NCBI GenBank assembly: GCA_031258695.1
Contig: JAIRMM010000031.1
Span: forward strand, 1 to 35,956
DNA length: 35,956 nt
Direction of reading: 5' to 3'
Origin: Puniceicoccales bacterium
Lineage (GTDB): Bacteria > Verrucomicrobiota > Verrucomicrobiia > Opitutales > JAIRKQ01
Shown: positions 33,001 to 35,956 of the stretch, in pieces
How the letters are laid out: each line of letters opens with the position of its first letter
Numbering within the stretch: position 1 is the first letter of the stretch
Made by a program: the position numbers and the translations under genes
Notes under the pieces: model-generated
The model's input: only the letters and a program-made list of their open reading frames with translations
The model's database searches: none
Told to the model about the DNA's origin: nothing

Positions 33001-34789
33001 TCCATGGAATGGTGCCTCCGGAGGAAGATTGACTTTGAGTACGGGCCATAAACTCACCCTCTACGTCGATAGCTCCGGTACAGAAAGTTCACCAACCCCC
33101 TTTTCGGGCGAATTTAAACGGGTCAATGGATACCTATCCATCGACGCCGGAATGGAAAATGCATTAACCTTTGAGGGTGGCAAAATCGACCTCGTTAACA
33201 TTAGCCCAGGGGAGGATTTCAAAACGACCAACTATTGGATCATCCGATCAACGAATAATGGAAACGTGGCGGCCATCGCTGGGATGTTGGGATTGGACCT
33301 TTCCGATGGGGAAAATTTTACGCCGGTAGGCGATAATCTATATAAAGTTAATGCTTCCCAAGAGGCTTCCCTTTTTGCCAAAAATCTTGCAGATTATACA
33401 TGGTTAACCGAGGGATCGACCGCATACCTGTTCAACGATGGAACAAATGATATCAGCGGACTATACATAGGAGCTAAGTTGGAAGAGCCTGGACCTGAAG
33501 AGCCCGGTAGCGAACCTGGCGGTGGCAACGGAGATCAGCCAAATGAAGAGCCAAATGAAGGTGGCGATAATGGAAATCCTGGTGATGGAGGTTCCGGAGA
33601 AGAAGAATTTCCTGAAGATAGCTTACGAGAAGAAGAACCTCCAGAATGGCCTGAAGAAGAAGTAACAGGAGAAGAAGAAGGAGATGGCGGAGTGCCTGTA
33701 CAGCCTCTTGTGTTAACAGGAGAATTGCCTGTACAGCCTCTTGTGCTAACAGGAGAATCGCCTGTACTGCTTCCTGTATTAACAGGAAAATCGCCCCAAT
33801 CCGGATCCCTGGAAGAATATTATGTCAATGGAGAACTGGCATCTTTGGCGGTGGCAGCCCATACCCTGCTTTCCAATGCCATTTCCGATCGCCTGACAAA
33901 CGTCAAGGGCCGCCTCGCCGACCCATTTATCCACGCCGTCTATGGCCACGAACACCAGAATAAGCTTGCGAAGTGGGGATATTCCAACGACATGGGTGGT
34001 TTCGTCCTGGGCATTGACAATGTGTGGGGTTTCCCTAACGAAACATATCTCCGCCTGGGCACCGCCTTCGGCTATGTCCATGGGAAGACAAAATTTTCCC
34101 ATTCAACCGCCGCCGTTGAAGAATCCGCCAAGCACGACGTCTACATGGTGGAACTTTTCGGGGCCTACGAATCCTTCAACGATGAACAGTTGAAGACCAA
34201 CGTCGGGGTCACCCTTGGCTACGGCCACGGTTGCGACAGGTTGCATCGGGTAAATTCGGAACTCGGCGTCTTCGACGGCAAGGTCCGGTCCCATAACATC
34301 TTCGTCGGTGCGGAAATCGTCAAAAACCTGCACGTCGACGGGGGATGTCAGTTCGGGCTGTGGCTCCGAGGAAATTACAGCCGCATTGCCCAGAGGGGAC
34401 ACGACGACACGTCGACGGCAGAAATGGGTACCCAGCATGTCTCTGCCGTTAACCATAACCTCTTTGCCGTCGTCCTCGGCATCAACGTCGAAAGAGAAAT
34501 TCTCGACCCGGAACATGCCGATGAAAGGTGGTTGCTATCCCTAAGGGCCGGTTGGGAGTGCCAACCGATGCGGAAACATGCCGATGCCACCATCCTAATT
34601 GACAACAATTTCGGCATCGGTGCAATCACACCTGCCTATGGTCAGTCCAGCAAACATGCCGCCATCGGAACACTCGCAGTTTCCAAAAAATTTAATGCCA
34701 ACTGGTCCGTCGTTGCTTCCTACACGGGAAGGTTCAACGAGGATATCTCCACCTACAGCCTTTCCGGCGGCTTTCAGTACTCATTCTAG
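30062..34789 (+). CDS. Autotransporter (type Va-like) with repeat-rich passenger
   Basis: The 1575-aa protein has an N-terminal signal (about 1-35: basic start, then FVNLVVAIGCLIC). A long Ser/Thr/Asn/Gly-rich passenger follows, probably a beta-helix, with about nine repeats built on SGSNVIGLSFGY, then N(L)xxxLGDxNTLTSSS. An acidic Pro/Gly/Glu-rich linker (about 1141-1250) ends in three 11-residue repeats (PVQPLVLTGE). The C-terminal ~320 residues form the translocator barrel, from YYVNGELASLAVAAHTLL through VYMVELFGAYESF and NIFVGAEIV to the terminal FQYSF; the final Phe is typical of outer-membrane barrels. The start ATG has AGAGGAAT just upstream. It should be exported by Sec and assembled by BAM; adhesion is the usual role, but no binding motif is evident. 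Confidence 0.93.
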   Translation: MVKGGRIGTFVNLVVAIGCLICNPSSLVAVVSGGSSNDSVVDLLTDTQEWSIDTAANNIVRFGDISGGGKGSTQTKGSIHVTTQNIADNLEILGRVDSNSATYPNTALHVRFDNTYGEDVKLNSLLTMRFDNNGSTPAKLLNPANPESETVTNAHIYAEGDQGVTKEVQGEEPTQTKTARTLNETVNQIHMTNTGIDLDAGVNLAITRTETPVSPTVVAYTDISSDVVSYGYASAIQASNTNKLTFQAPVSLASSARATATGSAVSNDFSYYPPKDRISSSSVSNVIGSAEAVESGAANLLKLTVNMGDESTDGSTLTSFARCSVFDSSLFSSGGSNVIGLVASYSYMGASVSELNTTLGNEKTLASSSITTSDENAIYNVSANAFHSSSGSNVVGLVLGYSSDTLTVSGSTINLGNANTLTSSSTAEAPSTNTVNSYTSSGSNVVGLSCGFNAASGSKNSISRVSGSTVTLGAGNTLTSSSTANSNSSNNAHSLSGSNIIGLSFGYNNAAYNSVSTGQIENLAANLGDNNILTSSSTTDSTKTTSYAGSNVIGLSFGYNSAVYTTAITNNNLVCKILNLETSLGDNNTLISYALSSSVSGSNVIGLGFGYGDLTSYPNSNISSKSIIGNISNLAVTLGSGNTLTSVAKGTTSGSSVIGMGYGHGAGNPSSSNSFDGSNVLGKISGLSVFLDRDNTLTSCACDCASEPTVAAGSSVIGAAAGFGTTVANCATVNMNGSQTLSALASSSDTSDLRVNTFGADNTDKGSDAFGWRVGIFAIPPDFDESSSVIAENSTVNILAAKLSADWSIGNGVATAILGASQGTTYDTYAHAFPLGEGFKIYVGGRADLTTHLFIPVPSNGQINKVNVCGAISKGRSSANTTGSSFTVYGGWEVNTYGPVQDLARIDMEGGSRWNVYGPASNLPDIHVRSGVLHLAKDDEHASFDDVIGQIQGKITYVDPETGTSYGGSEKKISIDAESYPWNGASGGRLTLSTGHKLTLYVDSSGTESSPTPFSGEFKRVNGYLSIDAGMENALTFEGGKIDLVNISPGEDFKTTNYWIIRSTNNGNVAAIAGMLGLDLSDGENFTPVGDNLYKVNASQEASLFAKNLADYTWLTEGSTAYLFNDGTNDISGLYIGAKLEEPGPEEPGSEPGGGNGDQPNEEPNEGGDNGNPGDGGSGEEEFPEDSLREEEPPEWPEEEVTGEEEGDGGVPVQPLVLTGELPVQPLVLTGESPVLLPVLTGKSPQSGSLEEYYVNGELASLAVAAHTLLSNAISDRLTNVKGRLADPFIHAVYGHEHQNKLAKWGYSNDMGGFVLGIDNVWGFPNETYLRLGTAFGYVHGKTKFSHSTAAVEESAKHDVYMVELFGAYESFNDEQLKTNVGVTLGYGHGCDRLHRVNSELGVFDGKVRSHNIFVGAEIVKNLHVDGGCQFGLWLRGNYSRIAQRGHDDTSTAEMGTQHVSAVNHNLFAVVLGINVEREILDPEHADERWLLSLRAGWECQPMRKHADATILIDNNFGIGAITPAYGQSSKHAAIGTLAVSKKFNANWSVVASYTGRFNEDISTYSLSGGFQYSF
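30909..32220 (+). repeat. Passenger repeats, about 156-168 bp each
   Basis: Related coding repeats begin with GSNVIGL-like codons near 30909, 31063, 31231, 31387, 31549, 31705, 31861, 32020 and 32200. The spacing is mostly 52-56 codons. The repeats diverge in the linker parts but keep GSNV(I/V)GL and LGDxNTLTS. Confidence 0.75.
33695..33793 (+). repeat. Three 33-bp tandem repeats in the autotransporter linker
   Basis: Units at 33695, 33728 and 33761 encode PVQPLVLTGEL, PVQPLVLTGES and PVLLPVLTGKS. The first two are almost identical at DNA level, so this is a recent or slippage-prone duplication between the passenger and the barrel. Confidence 0.85.
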
Positions 34790-34799
34790 ACCCGAACGG

Positions 34800-34816
34800 G
34801 GACTCCTTCCGAGTCC
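34800..34816 (+). terminator. Probable terminator after the autotransporter
   Basis: GGACTC-CTTCC-GAGTCC, a perfect 6-bp stem, starts 10 bp after the stop codon. A T-rich stretch is found only about 40 bp further on. Confidence 0.45.
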
Positions 34817-34905
34817 GGGACTCACTTTCGTTCACAAGTTCCTTGAGTTCTTACGCCTTTTTTCTTTTTCCCTTTTATGTCAAGCTTTTTTATGAGTCCT
34901 GACCC

Positions 34906-34920
34906 TGGCCCGCAGGGCCA
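34906..34920. repeat. Perfect hairpin TGGCCC-GCA-GGGCCA
   Basis: It sits 9 bp before the first possible codon of the transposase remnant. It may include the outer end of that insertion sequence (CAGGGCC...), but the other end is outside the window. Confidence 0.4.
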
Positions 34921-34928
34921 TTTAGTTC

Positions 34929-35956
34929 TTGCCGAAGGAAGACGAAAAGAATGGACAAAAAGGAGAGAAAAGGGCGGAAAAGGACAGTGAAAAATTGAAG
35001 AAGTTGGAAGATCCGAAGAGTGCATCCGGGAGGAGATAGAATTTGGTGTTTGTGGTGAGCCTGATGCTGGCGTCGTCGATGGCGGGACAGAAAAGCCTGC
35101 AGCAGATAGCGTCCTGGGGAGCAAATGTATCAAAGAAAGCGAAAGAGTCTTTGAGGTTCCCCCAAGGAACCTCCTGTGCGGCGATGCTGTCCAATTTACT
35201 GCGGCGAATGGACGCGAAAATGTTGGAACAGGTTATGTTTCCGATCGCAGCGAGTGTGTTAGCGGGCACATTGCCATGGATTAAACGGCACCGGTCAGGG
35301 AGGCATGTCGACCGTTCATTTGCTCTCGCTTTTCCTAACGGAAAATGAAGGTGTGATCAATCAAATGGCCGTGGAGCCTGGAGAAAACGAAATCACAACC
35401 GCACTGCGTTTGCTGGAAAATTCTGCCATGGACGGGGAAATTATCACCGGAGACGCCATCTTTAGCCAAAAAAAATTTGCGCAATAATGATGCAAAAAAA
35501 GCGAACTATCTATTCCGCATCAAAGATAATCATAGAGCAGTGTACAAGGAGATTGCCCGACAGTTCGCCATAAAACCTTTCAGAAGTGTGACGGAACACT
35601 GCAAGAGCCACAGCCGTGTGGCCGTGTGGAAGTCAGGACGCTGGGTGCAATGGCAGTGTCGGAGCGCCTCGCCAAATGGCCCGGCACCAAGCAAATCCTG
35701 GAGGTGGAGACGCTGCTGTGGAAGTCAGGCAAAGAGGCCCCTTCTCCAGGGCATTTGCAGTATGTCCGAAAGGGACGCCTCTCCAGCATCTCTCCTGCAC
35801 CTCTGGTGGAACCACCGAAGCATGAAAAATAATCTCTACCGGCAGAGAGATGTTACACCGAGTGAAGACCAATCGACCATTCGCCGCGGAACGTCTCCCC
35901 GGGCTATGGCGACCATGTACAACTTGACCATCTTCCTGCCCCACAGCCTCGGCACC
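34929..35956 (+). pseudogene. Decayed ISAs1-like (DDE) transposase, runs off the right edge
   Basis: The pieces come in the order of an ISAs1/H-repeat transposase but lie in different frames. An N-terminal LEDPKSASGRR is followed by TAG (35037-35039), then SLMLASSMAGQKSLQQIASW and LLRRMDAKMLEQVM. After a shift near 35290 comes VHLLSLFLTENEGVINQMAV and ITGDAIFSQKKFAQ. After another near 35485 comes KKANYLFRIKDNHRAVYKEI. A later frame carries EVRTLGAMAVSERLAKWPG, and near 35800 the frame changes again to NNLYRQRDVTPSEDQSTIRR. At least four frameshifts and one nonsense codon make it inactive. This marks an old insertion beside the autotransporter. Confidence 0.8.

Overview
The window comes from a Gram-negative bacterium: it carries lpxB (lipid A synthesis) and a large autotransporter with a C-terminal outer-membrane barrel. 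The housekeeping genes (mutL, gatB, valS, an RlmD/RumA-like methyltransferase, lpxB), the many decayed genes and the amplified gene family suggest a host-associated or intracellular organism, possibly in the Verrucomicrobiota/PVC group. That placement is inference and is not proven by anything in the sequence.

Layout. 1-1344: the start of a gene running off the left edge and a membrane-anchored metallo-beta-lactamase-fold hydrolase, each preceded by a copy of the same ~110-bp tract. 1345-2138: tRNA-Ser(CGA) and non-coding DNA. 2139-4604: an unrecognised gene and mutL, both minus strand. 4795-6911: an aldose-epimerase-like protein overlapping a 23S rRNA uracil methyltransferase. 7036-7966: tRNA-Leu(CAG) and a decayed AbrB-Doc toxin-antitoxin module with its operator. 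8130-10570: a 693-aa solenoid protein of 13 repeats, bracketed by two copies of a 76-bp direct repeat. 10687-12159: gatB.

12258-19731 is the most striking part. Seven paralogous genes of an unrecognised soluble protein family stand head to tail. Each is preceded by the same dyad element (TTGTCAA-N4-TTGACAA) at a fixed distance from the start, and most are separated by related spacers. The copies are mosaics of each other, which points to repeated duplication and recombination. I cannot assign a function. The shared control element and the variable N-termini make an effector or surface-interaction family, or a variable-expression system, the leading ideas.

19872-24675: lpxB, a DUF58 protein, an MFS transporter overlapping a membrane-anchored FkbM-type methyltransferase, and two small membrane or secreted proteins. 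24830-27535: valS (minus). 27705-29737: a RelE-like protein, an unrecognised membrane protein and a WalJ/YycJ-type hydrolase (minus). 30062-34789: a 1575-aa autotransporter with about nine passenger repeats. 34929-35956: a badly decayed ISAs1-like transposase running off the right edge.
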